Shown: positions 9,562 through 21,433 of the stretch, piece after piece
Numbering within the stretch: the stretch's first letter is position 1
Layout of the letters: each line of letters starts with the position of its first letter
Origin: Defluviitaleaceae bacterium
Lineage (GTDB): Bacteria; Bacillota; Clostridia; Lachnospirales; WQUN01
Assembly: GCA_009786925.1 (NCBI GenBank)
Contig: WRGY01000126.1
Span: forward strand, 1-64,000
Direction of reading: 5' to 3'
Length of the DNA: 64,000 nucleotides
Notes under the pieces: model-generated
Told to the model about the DNA's origin: nothing
The model's database searches: none
What the model saw: only the letters and a program-made list of their open reading frames with translations
Position numbers and translations under genes: made by a program

Positions 9562-11491
9562 CCAATCCCTCCTGCTCGCCCAGTCCATGCTCGATTAATA
9601 ACTCATGAAGGCGTATTGCCGCATCACCATCAATCCTTGGCGCGCTCCACCATGGCAAATTAGACCACCCTCCGTCATAACGCATTCTCGAAGTCTGGTT
9701 AAACCAGATACTTGTCGTCACAACAGGTGTCTCAAAGCTACGCACAAACATATCCCGCCTTGTTTCATCTACATTCTCCATAGCCACCTGAGAAATTAGC
9801 TCCATAGCGATGTTTATCTCCGCGGCATTTGTAATCGTTGTTGCATGAACAATGTCACTCCAATTACCAAAATCCCCACGATGATGAAACCGGATTTCTA
9901 TTTGGCTTATGGCAGAGGGGTCACGCAAGGCAATAAACGGCGCAAGCACCACAGCCTCACTCATCAAAAACTCCGTCAGTCCCGCATTTTGTATAAAATC
10001 CCCTGTGATGGAATACTGCCGAGACACGACAGTTCCGTCATTTAGGATATATCTGAAAAATAAATTTTCGCGGGTGCGGATTGTTCCGTCGTGTTGCGAG
10101 ATTGCGTATGTGCGAGCCCTATATCCGATTCTGTCGGGGATCTGGTGCAGTTCGCCTCTTCCGTCCAGTATTTTTTGGTGTGCGGCGAGTGTTGCTTCTA
10201 TTACATCGGGGTCAGTGAAAGAGATGCTTCGCCATTCTCCGTCCGTTACGTTTCCCCCAAAAAGATGATGACCTGTTACATAAACCGCATAGACCTCATC
10301 TCTCGAAGGCAGACGATTTACAAAAAAACTAAGTCCAAACTGTGTCACCAAAATCACCGCAAGATAAACCCCAACGGCCACACCACCAAAAATCGGCAAA
10401 CATTTCATCTTACCCAACACAAGAAAAGATTTTTCTGCAATCATCTGTGCCGCTACATAGCCAACCACAAACCCAATAACAGCACCGATATACATATTTG
10501 CTATATTGTTGCTTGTGCCAAGGAAAATAATCGCCATGATGAGCATACTCGCAAACGAGAAAAGAAAAACAAGCACATGCCGCACAGGGTTAAATATTAC
10601 GGAGTTGCCCGTGCGTTCGGGTTTACGCTTATGGCTCACCAGCCAAGCGCAAGCAAACAACGCCGTCGCAATCACTATATATATGAGAGCGGGGATGTAA
10701 ATCGCCTCCACACGAGAGAGGACACCGGGCCTAATCAAGATTCCCCAAGCCGCAGGATTGTGATACGCCAAAAAGTTTGAAAACTGCGAGGATTGGAACA
10801 AGCCATTAAACCCAAATACAAACAAATTTCCAATCCCCTCCGCACTCATCATCAAGCCCATCGGCACAAAGGGCAGTACCACAACAAGACAAAGTGCGAC
10901 AAAACCATGCCCCGCCAGCGAAAACGCCAGCCATGCCACAGCAAAATAAAAGACCGTAACCAGACTCATCTGCATAAACAGGCTAAAAATCACAGGGAAT
11001 GTGTTAACAGGCGCACCGGGCGTGACCCCGCCGGGCAAGACCGAAATCGGCATAGTGTTTTGCGGATTCCAAGACCATGTAGTCAAATGAAAGTCCTGCG
11101 CCGGACCGGTATGCACGCTAATCGGCAACAAAAGCAATAAACAAAAAACCAAAACAGGAATCAAACTCAAAACAATCCCCGCAAGTACGTTTGTAGCAAA
11201 GAGCTGATTTTTGCTAAGTGGCATAGAATAAAACGCCGTAGCGGTTTTTTTGTTAAAAAACATGCCAAAGGTACAAAATGCTGCCAACACAGGGGTCAGC
11301 ACAACAATAAACAAATGAAAATTAGGCCCCATAGTCACGATGTCGATGAGTTGTCGCATTGTCCACCAGTCATCGTTTCCGCGCATTGGCATATACACCA
11401 GCAACATATAAGCCACCGTACTAAATGCAGGTATAGCCCAAAACCTTTTTATTTGTTCAATAAGCAAAGCGCGATTGATTATACTAGACAT
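9548..11491 (-). CDS. ABC-2-type permease subunit, paralogue of 7813-9561
   Basis: MSSIINRALLIEQIKRFWAIPAFSTVAYMLLVYMP; colinear with the neighbouring permease over its whole length. Confidence 0.82.
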   Translation of the reverse strand: MSSIINRALLIEQIKRFWAIPAFSTVAYMLLVYMPMRGNDDWWTMRQLIDIVTMGPNFHLFIVVLTPVLAAFCTFGMFFNKKTATAFYSMPLSKNQLFATNVLAGIVLSLIPVLVFCLLLLLPISVHTGPAQDFHLTTWSWNPQNTMPISVLPGGVTPGAPVNTFPVIFSLFMQMSLVTVFYFAVAWLAFSLAGHGFVALCLVVVLPFVPMGLMMSAEGIGNLFVFGFNGLFQSSQFSNFLAYHNPAAWGILIRPGVLSRVEAIYIPALIYIVIATALFACAWLVSHKRKPERTGNSVIFNPVRHVLVFLFSFASMLIMAIIFLGTSNNIANMYIGAVIGFVVGYVAAQMIAEKSFLVLGKMKCLPIFGGVAVGVYLAVILVTQFGLSFFVNRLPSRDEVYAVYVTGHHLFGGNVTDGEWRSISFTDPDVIEATLAAHQKILDGRGELHQIPDRIGYRARTYAISQHDGTIRTRENLFFRYILNDGTVVSRQYSITGDFIQNAGLTEFLMSEAVVLAPFIALRDPSAISQIEIRFHHRGDFGNWSDIVHATTITNAAEINIAMELISQVAMENVDETRRDMFVRSFETPVVTTSIWFNQTSRMRYDGGWSNLPWWSAPRIDGDAAIRLHELLIEHGLGEQEGLDELF

Positions 11492-12227
11492 TAGCAGTCA
11501 CATCCTTTTCGTACAGATGTATAAAAATTTCGTCGAGAGTCGGTGGCGAGTGTTCGAAGTCTCCGCTTTCGCTCATTTTTGTTTTTAGCTCATCAAGGTC
11601 GCTTTCGAGGAGCATTTTTCCATCTTTTATGATGCCTACGGTATCGCATATGCCGTCCATCTCTTTCAAGTTATGGCTGGAAATCAATACCGTCATCTGC
11701 CTATCCGCCACATCTTCTATTATCCATTTGAAAATACGACTGCGCACAATCGGGTCAAGACCGTCTATAGGCTCATCCAACAGCAATACCTCAGGCATAG
11801 TAGAGAGCGCGAGTGCAAGCGCGGACTGCTTTTGCATTCCCTTAGAAAAACGGCCGACACGGCGTTTTAGGTCAAGACCCATCAACGCAATAAGTTCGTA
11901 AAACCTATCCGCATTCCAGTTTTTATACATATTTCGATAAAACTTTGCAAGCATCTTTAAATTATATTGTGGGAAAAAATATAAATCGTCGGACACATAT
12001 CCCATGCGCGATTTTACTTTTTCGTTGTCATACACATTTTCGCCATCGAGCAAAATGTTACCCATGTCATGCTTATAAATCCCTGCGAGATGCTTGATTA
12101 CCGTAGTCTTTCCCGCACCGTTTACACCCACCAAACCATAGATACTGCCTTTGTTTACATTCATGCTAAAATCCTTTAGCGCGTGAAAGTCGTCAAACGT
12201 CTTGTTTACATTTTCTAACTTAATCAT
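11484..12227 (-). CDS. ABC transporter ATP-binding protein (YtrB-like)
   Basis: Walker A GVNGAGKTT, signature FSKGMQKQ, Walker B VLLLDEP. Confidence 0.94.
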   Translation of the reverse strand: MIKLENVNKTFDDFHALKDFSMNVNKGSIYGLVGVNGAGKTTVIKHLAGIYKHDMGNILLDGENVYDNEKVKSRMGYVSDDLYFFPQYNLKMLAKFYRNMYKNWNADRFYELIALMGLDLKRRVGRFSKGMQKQSALALALSTMPEVLLLDEPIDGLDPIVRSRIFKWIIEDVADRQMTVLISSHNLKEMDGICDTVGIIKDGKMLLESDLDELKTKMSESGDFEHSPPTLDEIFIHLYEKDVTANV

Positions 12228-12591
12228 TTTTGTCCTCCATATTTGAGATGTATAAACCTATCTCACTTTTGCTTTCGCCACGGAAAATAAGCTCACGCAC
12301 TATGCCCGCCAGCTTTTCGTAGAGCGACGTGACCTCTTTGCTTGTTTCTTCTTCGGGCGGCGCGGCGATAAAACTCCCCTGCCCTATCACTGTATAAAAA
12401 TACTTTTGTGACTCCAACTCACGATATGCCTTTTGTACCGTGTTTGGATTTACTCCAAGCTCCCGAGCCATGTCACGTATAGACGGCACGCGAGTGTTTT
12501 CGGTAAATTTACCCGAGATTATTTGCCGCTTAAAATTTTCTATGACTTGTTCGTAAATCGGCTTGCGATTTTTCAGGTCAATCTTGAACAA
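12220..12591 (-). CDS. GntR-family regulator, YtrA subfamily
   Basis: YEQVIENFKRQIISGKFTENTRVPSIRDMARELGVNPNTVQKAYRELESQ; short C-terminal region; overlaps the ATPase gene. Confidence 0.93.
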   Translation of the reverse strand: MFKIDLKNRKPIYEQVIENFKRQIISGKFTENTRVPSIRDMARELGVNPNTVQKAYRELESQKYFYTVIGQGSFIAAPPEEETSKEVTSLYEKLAGIVRELIFRGESKSEIGLYISNMEDKND

Positions 12592-12610
12592 GCTCTCACC
12601 TCCTGTTTAA

Positions 12611-12633
12611 GTGTATTATATACGTTAATACAC
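12611..12633. promoter_or_regulatory. Probable GntR/YtrA operator
   Basis: Inverted repeat GTGTATTA-N7-TAATACAC just upstream of the gntR start. Confidence 0.6.
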
Positions 12634-12649
12634 ACATGTCAATATTTTT

Positions 12650-12679
12650 TTGTGACATTTTTTAAGAATATGGTATAAT
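12650..12679 (+). promoter_or_regulatory. Putative sigma-A promoter for the bactofilin gene
   Basis: TTGTGA-N18-TATAAT upstream of 12713. Confidence 0.55.
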
Positions 12680-12712
12680 CACAATCAGACTTAATCTTGA
12701 AAGGACGATTTC

Positions 12713-13147
12713 ATGTTATTTTTTAAGAAATCCACCCCTGTAAGCGACCTTGATTCTCCAAGCACGGTAATAGGAAAAGATGTCTATCTGGAATCCGCCC
12801 GAATGAAAGCCACAGAGTCCGTGCGCATAGACGGCATTTTCAAAGGCAATATAGAAATCGACGGCTCGTTAGTACTCGGCGACAGCGGCTCGGTGACGGG
12901 AGATATACGAGCATCGTACTTTCTGGTAGCGGGCGAAGTTAACGGCAATATCGCGTGCAACTCACAACTGCATTTTGCCTCTACAGCAAAAGTCGTAGGT
13001 GATGTACAGGCAAACTCACTAATCGTTGACGAAGGTGCGCAAGTGAGCGGAAGATACATCATCAGCGGCAGCAACTCCATGCCCGCACTGTCAGACCGCG
13101 AAGCCCCACAGAGGTTATCAGGCGGATACGGCTCAAATGAAGACTAA
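12713..13147 (+). CDS. Bactofilin (polymer-forming cytoskeletal protein)
   Basis: TVIGKDVYLESARMKATESVRIDGIFKGNIEIDGSLVLGDSGSVTGDIRA beta-helix repeats. Confidence 0.93.
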   Translation: MLFFKKSTPVSDLDSPSTVIGKDVYLESARMKATESVRIDGIFKGNIEIDGSLVLGDSGSVTGDIRASYFLVAGEVNGNIACNSQLHFASTAKVVGDVQANSLIVDEGAQVSGRYIISGSNSMPALSDREAPQRLSGGYGSNED

Positions 13148-14015
13148 AATATCACTAATGACCATGGCTTTTGTCATGGTTTTTTTCGTGTGTGTGTCAT
13201 ATGCGACAGAACTCACGGATGTTATTTTTATTGTAGAAACCAGCGATACTATGCGTGAGGCCGACCCCGGTCATGAAGTAATGTCGGCTATTGCGCAGTT
13301 TGTGAGCGATGCAGGTGAATCTCGTGTTGGTGTTATCGGGTTTTCTTCGCATACCGTGACATTGCCGCTTACACTGTTAGACTCGGAGACAGCTGTAGCA
13401 GCAAAGCGTGCCGCTATTTTCGGCATCGCATACCATGGCGAACATGCAGACATTATCCCTGCTTTGCAGACCGCATCTCATATGCTAAACGACGCACATA
13501 ATCCCATAGTTTTTTTGGTTACAAGCAATAATCGACAAACGTCATACCCAAGTATGCGCGTCCCCGTACACAGCATCATAGTGGACGAAACAACTAACCT
13601 ACGCGCCCTCCCCGGGCTTTTTTCAGGCATGTTTGATGCCCACTCACCATCACCGACACCTGAGCCGACTCCTGAACCGACACCAACACCGTCTCCAACC
13701 CCCGAGCCAACTCCACCTCCCGAATTAACGCCCGAATTAACGCCCGAATTAACGCCCGAGCCGACTCCCGAGCCGACCCCGGAGTTCCAAATACCTCCCA
13801 TCCACGAATGGCCTGAAGATTATTTCGATGATTGGCAGGACGAAATTATTGAAGAAGAAGAAGAAGAAGAAGAAGCTGACGACTACGAAACTCTCCCATA
13901 CGAAGAGCCACCTCCCCCCGATGACCCGAGCTACACAATTCTAGTGTTTTTGGCGATTATATCCGGTGCTGTAGCGACATTTAGCGTAGCGCGTTTTATT
14001 AGAGTAGTTGTATAA
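13137..14015 (+). CDS. Signal-peptide VWA-domain protein with PTPEP linker, acidic stretch and C-terminal TM
   Basis: DVIFIVETSDTMREADPGHEVMSAIAQFV (VWA/MIDAS-like), PTPEPTPEPT repeats, EEEEEEEEADD, terminal hydrophobic helix. Confidence 0.8.
   Translation: MKTKISLMTMAFVMVFFVCVSYATELTDVIFIVETSDTMREADPGHEVMSAIAQFVSDAGESRVGVIGFSSHTVTLPLTLLDSETAVAAKRAAIFGIAYHGEHADIIPALQTASHMLNDAHNPIVFLVTSNNRQTSYPSMRVPVHSIIVDETTNLRALPGLFSGMFDAHSPSPTPEPTPEPTPTPSPTPEPTPPPELTPELTPELTPEPTPEPTPEFQIPPIHEWPEDYFDDWQDEIIEEEEEEEEADDYETLPYEEPPPPDDPSYTILVFLAIISGAVATFSVARFIRVVV
13719..13754 (+). repeat. 3 x 12-bp tandem repeat CCCGAATTAACG within the linker coding region
   Basis: Three identical consecutive units. Confidence 0.9.
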
Positions 14016-14030
14016 ACAGGAGGTATCCAT

Positions 14031-14855
14031 ATGACACTGGAAGCAGCCTTACAGCAGGGGATAAAAATAGCAGGGCGGCGCGATGCAGGACTTTTTCTTG
14101 CTCATGCGACAGGTTATAGCACAAATGGCGTAATCGTTAATATTCTCAAAGAAATGGCTGCCGAAGACTATGTACGCTATATTTCTTATCTGGAAAGATG
14201 GCAGACAGGCGAGCCATTGCAATACATAATCGGCGAGTGGGATTTTATGGGACTTACATTTACCACGGATAAGCGAGCATTGATTCCACGACCAGAAACA
14301 GAGCTTTTGGTAGAAGAAGCCTTCAAATTTATCAGCATACTCGACAAATCTCCTGTGCGCATACTGGATGTATGTACGGGAAGCGGTTGTATCGCATTGT
14401 CACTGGCCTGCGGCACAAGCGGCTGGACAGAAATCACAGCTACGGATATTTCTGAGGACGCGCTTGCACTTGCACAAGAAAACACCCGTCGCCTCGGACT
14501 CCCCCCGGAAAGGGTAAAATTTATCCGCTCCGACCTCTTAGAAAATGTAACCGGTATGTACGATGTAATCATTTCTAATCCTCCGTATGTCACAAGCGGT
14601 GACATTGCGGGGCTTTCTACTACGGTACGCGACCACGAGCCTCACCTGGCTCTCGATGGCGGAGAGGACGGCCTCGATATATATCGCCGACTTATCCCAC
14701 AAGCAAAACAACTCCTGTCTCCGAGTGGCATGATGCTCTTAGAAATAGGGCCGCCCGCTGTCATGGATATAATGCAAGCAGAGGGCTTTGATGCAGAGAT
14801 GTTACCGGATTATGCCAAGATTAACAGAATCGTATGCGGGGTGCAGGGACAATAA
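14031..14855 (+). CDS. prmC: Peptide chain release factor N5-glutamine methyltransferase
   Basis: RPETELLVEEA, DVCTGSGCIALSLA, NPPYV motif. Confidence 0.94.
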   Translation: MTLEAALQQGIKIAGRRDAGLFLAHATGYSTNGVIVNILKEMAAEDYVRYISYLERWQTGEPLQYIIGEWDFMGLTFTTDKRALIPRPETELLVEEAFKFISILDKSPVRILDVCTGSGCIALSLACGTSGWTEITATDISEDALALAQENTRRLGLPPERVKFIRSDLLENVTGMYDVIISNPPYVTSGDIAGLSTTVRDHEPHLALDGGEDGLDIYRRLIPQAKQLLSPSGMMLLEIGPPAVMDIMQAEGFDAEMLPDYAKINRIVCGVQGQ

Positions 14856-14939
14856 TTTCTCCCCCCCTTGATAACACACAAACACAATGCTAGAATATTT
14901 AGGAAAAATAAATCTGCAACAATGGGAAGGGGTTATTCA

Positions 14940-16133
14940 ATGCTTAATAAAAAAAGTGTTGACGACATCAATGTAAAAGGAAAGCGCGTGCTTGTACGTT
15001 GCGATTTTAACGTGCCGCTTATTGACGGCAAAATCACAGACGAGAGCCGCATAGTGGGCGCATTGCCTACGATTAAAAAACTAATCGCAGATGGCGGAAG
15101 GGTTATCCTCTGCTCACATCTGGGCAAACCAAAAGAGCCAAATGCCAAGGACTCTCTTGCACCTGTGGCAGAAAGACTAAGCCAACATCTTGGCAAAGCC
15201 GTCAAATTTCTCGACTGCGACGATGTAGTATGCGACGATTGCCGCACAAAACTATCAGACCTAAAAGACGGCGACGTTGCTCTTTTGCAAAACACCCGTT
15301 TCCGTAAAGAAGAAACCAAAAACGAGGACACTTTTTCAAAAGACTTGGCCTCTATTGCAGATGTATTTGTAAACGACGCATTTGGTGCGGCACACAGAGC
15401 GCATTGTTCCACAGTAGGCGTTGCAAAACTCGTTAAAGAAAACGCAGTAGGCTACCTCATCGAAAAGGAGCTGAAATTCCTTGGCAATGCGGTAAACAAC
15501 CCCGCTCGTCCTTTTGTAGCAATCCTCGGCGGCGCAAAAGTCTCTGACAAAATCCCTGTAATAAACAGCCTGCTCGGTAAAGCAGACAAGCTTATTATCG
15601 GCGGCGGCATGGCATACACATTTTTTGCGGCACAGGGATATGGTGTCGGTAATTCTCTTTTAGAAAAAGACCGCATCGACTTTGCAAAAGAAATGATACA
15701 AAAGGCAAAAGACGCGGGCGTGGAGTTGTTGCTACCCATTGATACCGTCGTTGCAAAAGAATTTGCAAAAGATGCAGAGCATAAAACCGTACCATCGAGC
15801 GGCATAGAGGACGGCTGGATGGGTCTCGATATAGGCGAAAAAACACGCGAGCTTTTCTCCAATGCAATCAAGAGTGCAAAAACTGTGATTTGGAACGGCC
15901 CTATGGGTGTTTTCGAGTTCCCAAATTTTGCAAAAGGCACACTTGCACTTGCACAGGTGATGGCCGGCATGGATGACGCAACCACCATAATCGGCGGCGG
16001 CGACAGCGCGGCGGCAGTTAACCAACTCGGATACGGCGACAAAATGACCCACATCTCCACGGGTGGCGGTGCGTCGTTGGAGTTTTTAGAAGGCAAAGAT
16101 TTACCGGGCGTAACAGCCATACAAGATAAATAA
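14940..16133 (+). CDS. pgk: Phosphoglycerate kinase
   Basis: [27 protein letters not shown]...; [13 protein letters not shown] at 14940 preferred over the upstream ORF start. Confidence 0.98.
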   Translation: MLNKKSVDDINVKGKRVLVRCDFNVPLIDGKITDESRIVGALPTIKKLIADGGRVILCSHLGKPKEPNAKDSLAPVAERLSQHLGKAVKFLDCDDVVCDDCRTKLSDLKDGDVALLQNTRFRKEETKNEDTFSKDLASIADVFVNDAFGAAHRAHCSTVGVAKLVKENAVGYLIEKELKFLGNAVNNPARPFVAILGGAKVSDKIPVINSLLGKADKLIIGGGMAYTFFAAQGYGVGNSLLEKDRIDFAKEMIQKAKDAGVELLLPIDTVVAKEFAKDAEHKTVPSSGIEDGWMGLDIGEKTRELFSNAIKSAKTVIWNGPMGVFEFPNFAKGTLALAQVMAGMDDATTIIGGGDSAAAVNQLGYGDKMTHISTGGGASLEFLEGKDLPGVTAIQDK

Positions 16134-16146
16134 GGGGGGACATGGC

Positions 16147-16896
16147 ATGGCTCGCAAAAAAGTAGTAGCAGGCAACTGGAAAATGAATCTAACACCTTCA
16201 AAGGCAGAGTCCTTTATCGGTGAAATCAAGGATAAAATAAACACAGACGCAGTGGAAGTAGTGCTATGTGTACCCTACGTCAACTTGGCGACAGCACAAA
16301 ACGCATTAAAGGGAACAAAAATCCATGTAGGTGCGCAAAACATGCACTATGCCGACGAGGGCGCGTACACGGGAGAAATCTCGGGTAAAATGTTGGCAGA
16401 GATGAAAGTACCCTATGTAATAATTGGGCATAGCGAACGCCGCGAGTATTTTAAGGAAAGCGACACAGAGGTCAATATAAAATCCCTAAAAGCCCTTAAA
16501 AACAACCTAATCCCCATCATTTGTATAGGTGAGACATCAAAACAACGTAACAGCGGCCGTACTTTTGACGTAGTGCGCAAACAACTCTCCGTTGCCCTTG
16601 ATGATATGACCGCTGATGATGTAAAAAAAGTCATCATCGCTTATGAGCCTATCTGGGCAATCGGCACAGGTGTAACCGCAACAAAAGAACAGGCCGAAGA
16701 GGTCTGCGCTGCCATACGCAAACAAATCGAAGAAAAGCTTGGCAAATCGGTTGCCGACAGCACTCGCATACTATATGGCGGCAGTGTCACACCCGACAAC
16801 GCCAAAGAACTGTTTAACATGCCAAACATTGACGGTGGCCTCGTCGGCGGTGCAAGCCTAAAAACAAGCTTTGAACAGGTGGTGCGCTTTGAGTAG
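16147..16896 (+). CDS. tpiA: Triosephosphate isomerase
   Basis: VAGNWKMN, IGHSERR, AYEPIWAIGTG. Confidence 0.98.
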   Translation: MARKKVVAGNWKMNLTPSKAESFIGEIKDKINTDAVEVVLCVPYVNLATAQNALKGTKIHVGAQNMHYADEGAYTGEISGKMLAEMKVPYVIIGHSERREYFKESDTEVNIKSLKALKNNLIPIICIGETSKQRNSGRTFDVVRKQLSVALDDMTADDVKKVIIAYEPIWAIGTGVTATKEQAEEVCAAIRKQIEEKLGKSVADSTRILYGGSVTPDNAKELFNMPNIDGGLVGGASLKTSFEQVVRFE

Positions 16897-18421
16897 TCCA
16901 AAAGACACCGTAGTACTGATGATACTGGACGGCTTTGGCCTTGGCGATAAAGAAAACAACGCCATCCAACTCGCCGAAACCCCACATCTCGACTGGCTAA
17001 TGGAAAAACATCCATGCCAATCGGGAGCGGCCAGTGGAATGGACGTAGGTCTACCCGATGGTCAAATGGGTAACTCCGAAGTAGGTCATACAAACATCGG
17101 TGCAGGCCGCGTAGTATACCAAGAGCTGACTCGTATTACAAAAGAAATTGCCGATGGGGATTTCTATAATAACGAGGTCTTGCTCGGTGCGGTAGAAAAC
17201 GCAAAAACAAACAACTCTGCTCTGCATCTGTACGGACTTCTTTCGGATGGAGGTGTGCATAGTCACAACTCACATCTATACGGCTTGTTGGAAATGGCAA
17301 AACGAAACGGCCTCTCCGAAGTGTATGTACATGCATTCCTGGATGGCCGCGATACACCGCCTACTTCTGCACTCGGATTTGTAAAGGAACTCGAAGCAGA
17401 AATGAAAAAAATAGGCATTGGCAAAATCGCAACAATCAGCGGTCGGTATTATGCCATGGACCGCGACAACCGCTGGGAAAGAGTCCAACTCGCTTATGAT
17501 GTACTAACCTCCGGCAAGGGCGAAACGGCTTCTTCTGCCGTAGAATGCTTGGAAAAGTCATATGCGGCAGGTGTTAACGATGAGTTTGTAGTCCCAACCT
17601 TCATCCAAAACGACAAAGTTGGTGTCATAAAAGCAAAAGACTCTGTTGTGTTTTTCAACTTCCGACCCGACCGCGCACGCGAAATCACACGCGCATTCTG
17701 CGACCCTGATTTTGATGGGTTTAAGCGTGAGATGATTCCGCTTTATTACGCATGTTTTACAGAGTATGACACGAGCATTCCCAATAAGCATGTAGCATTT
17801 AAGGCGCAGTCAATGAACAATGTACTTGGACAATACCTATCGGATAAGGGGCTTACACAACTTCGTCTTGCAGAGACAGAAAAATACGCTCATGTAACAT
17901 TCTTTTTCAACGGCGGCAACGAGGCTCCCTACGAAGGTGAGGACAGAATCCTCGTCCCTTCACCAAAGGTAGCCACTTATGACTTGCAACCCGAAATGAG
18001 CGCGCCCGAAGTAGCTGACAAGCTATGCGATGCCATAGCGGCACGCAAATATGACCTCATCGTGGTCAACTTTGCAAACTGCGACATGGTAGGACACACA
18101 GGTATGATGGACTCTGCAATCGAGGCAGTACAAACCGTTGACACATGCGTGGCTCGCGCAATGGATGTTATGCTTAAAAATAACACCCGCATGTTTTTGT
18201 GCGCTGACCATGGCAACGCCGACAAAATGGTTGACTCGGCTACAGGCGGGCCTTTTACGGCACATACCACCAACCCTGTTCCGTTTATTTTGTTTAACTG
18301 CGGTGACGGTGTTACACTCGCGCCGGGCGGAAAACTCGCCGATATAGCCCCTACACTGCTCGACCTCATGGGTCTGCCAAAACCACCCGAAATGACAGGC
18401 AAATCCTTGCTTGTTAAGTAA
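16889..18421 (+). CDS. gpmI: 2,3-bisphosphoglycerate-independent phosphoglycerate mutase
   Basis: VLMILDGFGLG, GNSEVGHTNIGAGR, CADHGNADKM; likely TTG start at 16889 inside tpiA. Confidence 0.96.
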   Translation: MSSPKDTVVLMILDGFGLGDKENNAIQLAETPHLDWLMEKHPCQSGAASGMDVGLPDGQMGNSEVGHTNIGAGRVVYQELTRITKEIADGDFYNNEVLLGAVENAKTNNSALHLYGLLSDGGVHSHNSHLYGLLEMAKRNGLSEVYVHAFLDGRDTPPTSALGFVKELEAEMKKIGIGKIATISGRYYAMDRDNRWERVQLAYDVLTSGKGETASSAVECLEKSYAAGVNDEFVVPTFIQNDKVGVIKAKDSVVFFNFRPDRAREITRAFCDPDFDGFKREMIPLYYACFTEYDTSIPNKHVAFKAQSMNNVLGQYLSDKGLTQLRLAETEKYAHVTFFFNGGNEAPYEGEDRILVPSPKVATYDLQPEMSAPEVADKLCDAIAARKYDLIVVNFANCDMVGHTGMMDSAIEAVQTVDTCVARAMDVMLKNNTRMFLCADHGNADKMVDSATGGPFTAHTTNPVPFILFNCGDGVTLAPGGKLADIAPTLLDLMGLPKPPEMTGKSLLVK

Positions 18422-18457
18422 AAAACAAAAACCGAAACACAATATAAGGAGGAATAG

Positions 18458-19810
<1,353 letters not shown>

Positions 19811-19830
19811 TTTTATACGCTCAAATTAAG

Positions 19831-19864
19831 AAAACCCCATACGGTTGACGTTGGGGTTTTTTTG
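19831..19864 (+). terminator. Rho-independent terminator of the glycolytic operon
   Basis: AAAACCCCA...TGGGGTTTT followed by T-run. Confidence 0.9.
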
Positions 19865-19941
19865 TGCGTCGCCCAATCATGATTAGACAAACCAGCCCAT
19901 ATGCGGTAAAATTCTAAAAACAAAACTAGGGAGTGAATCAC

Positions 19942-20445
19942 ATGCCTTTATTAGACGCATGGAAGCGTGTTGCATTCGACACGCAAAACCAACCCGTAAA
20001 ACATGTATGGGACGAATATTTGGCAAAAGAAAAATCCGTTTATGTAAGCATTCTCAAAGAGAAAAGAACAAAATTTGAAGGTACAATAGCAGACCTGGCT
20101 AAGGAACTCCGCCTTTCAAATGTACAGATGTGTGCGTGGCTCGACGGCATCCACGAGTGCGTAGATGGGCTTCCGCCGCTTACGGAAGTAGAAGAAAACA
20201 CCGAAATTTCATTTAGCGTTGAGTTTGACCGCCTGTACAAGCAAATGGTGGAATACAAGGCCGACACACTCTACAACCTCGATGAGTGGGACAATATCTT
20301 TACACCCGATGAACAAAGAGACCTATATAAGTCACAAAAAAGCTCACACACAGTAGTACGCAACGAGGCAAAAATCGGTCGCAATGACCCATGTAACTGC
20401 GGGAGCGGCAAAAAATATAAAAAATGTTGCGGAATCATAGCATAA
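19942..20445 (+). CDS. SEC-C metal-binding motif protein
   Basis: C-terminal [30 protein letters not shown] before ATG 19942. Confidence 0.88.
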   Translation: MPLLDAWKRVAFDTQNQPVKHVWDEYLAKEKSVYVSILKEKRTKFEGTIADLAKELRLSNVQMCAWLDGIHECVDGLPPLTEVEENTEISFSVEFDRLYKQMVEYKADTLYNLDEWDNIFTPDEQRDLYKSQKSSHTVVRNEAKIGRNDPCNCGSGKKYKKCCGIIA

Positions 20446-20446
20446 G

Positions 20447-21433
20447 ATGAATATAACACAAGCCGCCAAGCTCATTCGTAAGGGTGAGCTTGTAGCATTC
20501 CCTACGGAGACGGTGTATGGGCTTGGTGCAGACGCTTTTAATGCAGACGCGGTGGCGCGAGTTTATTCCGAAAAAGGACGACCCGGCGACAATCCGCTTA
20601 TTTTGCATATCGCGAATAAAACGCAGTTTTCTGAGATTGCTGACAACCCACCGCCATATGCCTATGAGCTAATCGAAGCGTTTTGGCCGGGTCCTCTTAC
20701 ACTTGTTGCTAAAAAAAATCCGCTCTTGCCTACATGGGTCGGAGGTCATCCCGAAAAAACAACCGCCACAGTTGGTATTAGAATGCCTTCTCATCCGGTG
20801 GCATTAGAGTTTATAAAAGAAGCCGGCATCGTCGCCGCTCCCAGCGCGAACAAATCAGGCAGACCCAGCCCCACAAGCCTGGCGCATGTATTAGAAGATT
20901 TCCCCGACATAGCCGCACTCGACGGCGGGGACTCATATGTAGGTCTGGAATCCACGGTTGTGGACATCACAGGTGACGACCCCGTTATTCTTCGCCCGGG
21001 AACCATAACCGCCGAAAAAATTAACGAATTTGCGATAAGCACAGATAGAGTACCACAGGGACAGCCTCGCGCCCCAGGTATGAAATACAAACACTATGCC
21101 CCACGAGCCGATATGACTCTGGTGTCGGGCAACGCACCCGATGTCGCCGCATATATTTTTAATGAATGCAAAAAAGAGCCGCACTCTCGTGTAGGTGTTC
21201 TTTTTCGGTATAGGATAGAGCGTGGGACACACCTCACACCCCAAAATGCAAAAATCCTCATGCTCGGCGGCGACGATGAGAGTATGGCACGCAATTTGTT
21301 TGCATGTCTGCGTGAGTTTGACAAAATAGGGGTGGACAAAATCTATGCCGAAACTGTATGCGAAAAAGGCATAGGGGTAGCCATAATGGACAGAATGCGT
21401 AAAGCCGCGGAAGGACGTGTCATACATGTTTGA
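20447..21433 (+). CDS. L-threonylcarbamoyladenylate synthase (Sua5/YwlC/TsaC)
   Basis: GELVAFPTETVYGLGADA, SANKSGRPSPT, RAPGMKYKHYAP; Sua5 C-terminal domain. Confidence 0.95.
   Translation: MNITQAAKLIRKGELVAFPTETVYGLGADAFNADAVARVYSEKGRPGDNPLILHIANKTQFSEIADNPPPYAYELIEAFWPGPLTLVAKKNPLLPTWVGGHPEKTTATVGIRMPSHPVALEFIKEAGIVAAPSANKSGRPSPTSLAHVLEDFPDIAALDGGDSYVGLESTVVDITGDDPVILRPGTITAEKINEFAISTDRVPQGQPRAPGMKYKHYAPRADMTLVSGNAPDVAAYIFNECKKEPHSRVGVLFRYRIERGTHLTPQNAKILMLGGDDESMARNLFACLREFDKIGVDKIYAETVCEKGIGVAIMDRMRKAAEGRVIHV

Noticed and set aside
10091-10780. 229-aa plus-strand ORF opposite the ABC permease
   Set aside because: Antisense to a permease with a clear paralogue; basic, non-patterned translation.
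13640-13800. Possible CRISPR-like short repeats
   Set aside because: In-frame PTPEP/PELTP coding tandem repeats without spacers; no cas genes in the window.
13478-13801. 107-aa Gly/Ser/Val-rich minus-strand ORF
   Set aside because: Antisense shadow of the PTPEP repeat in the VWA protein gene.
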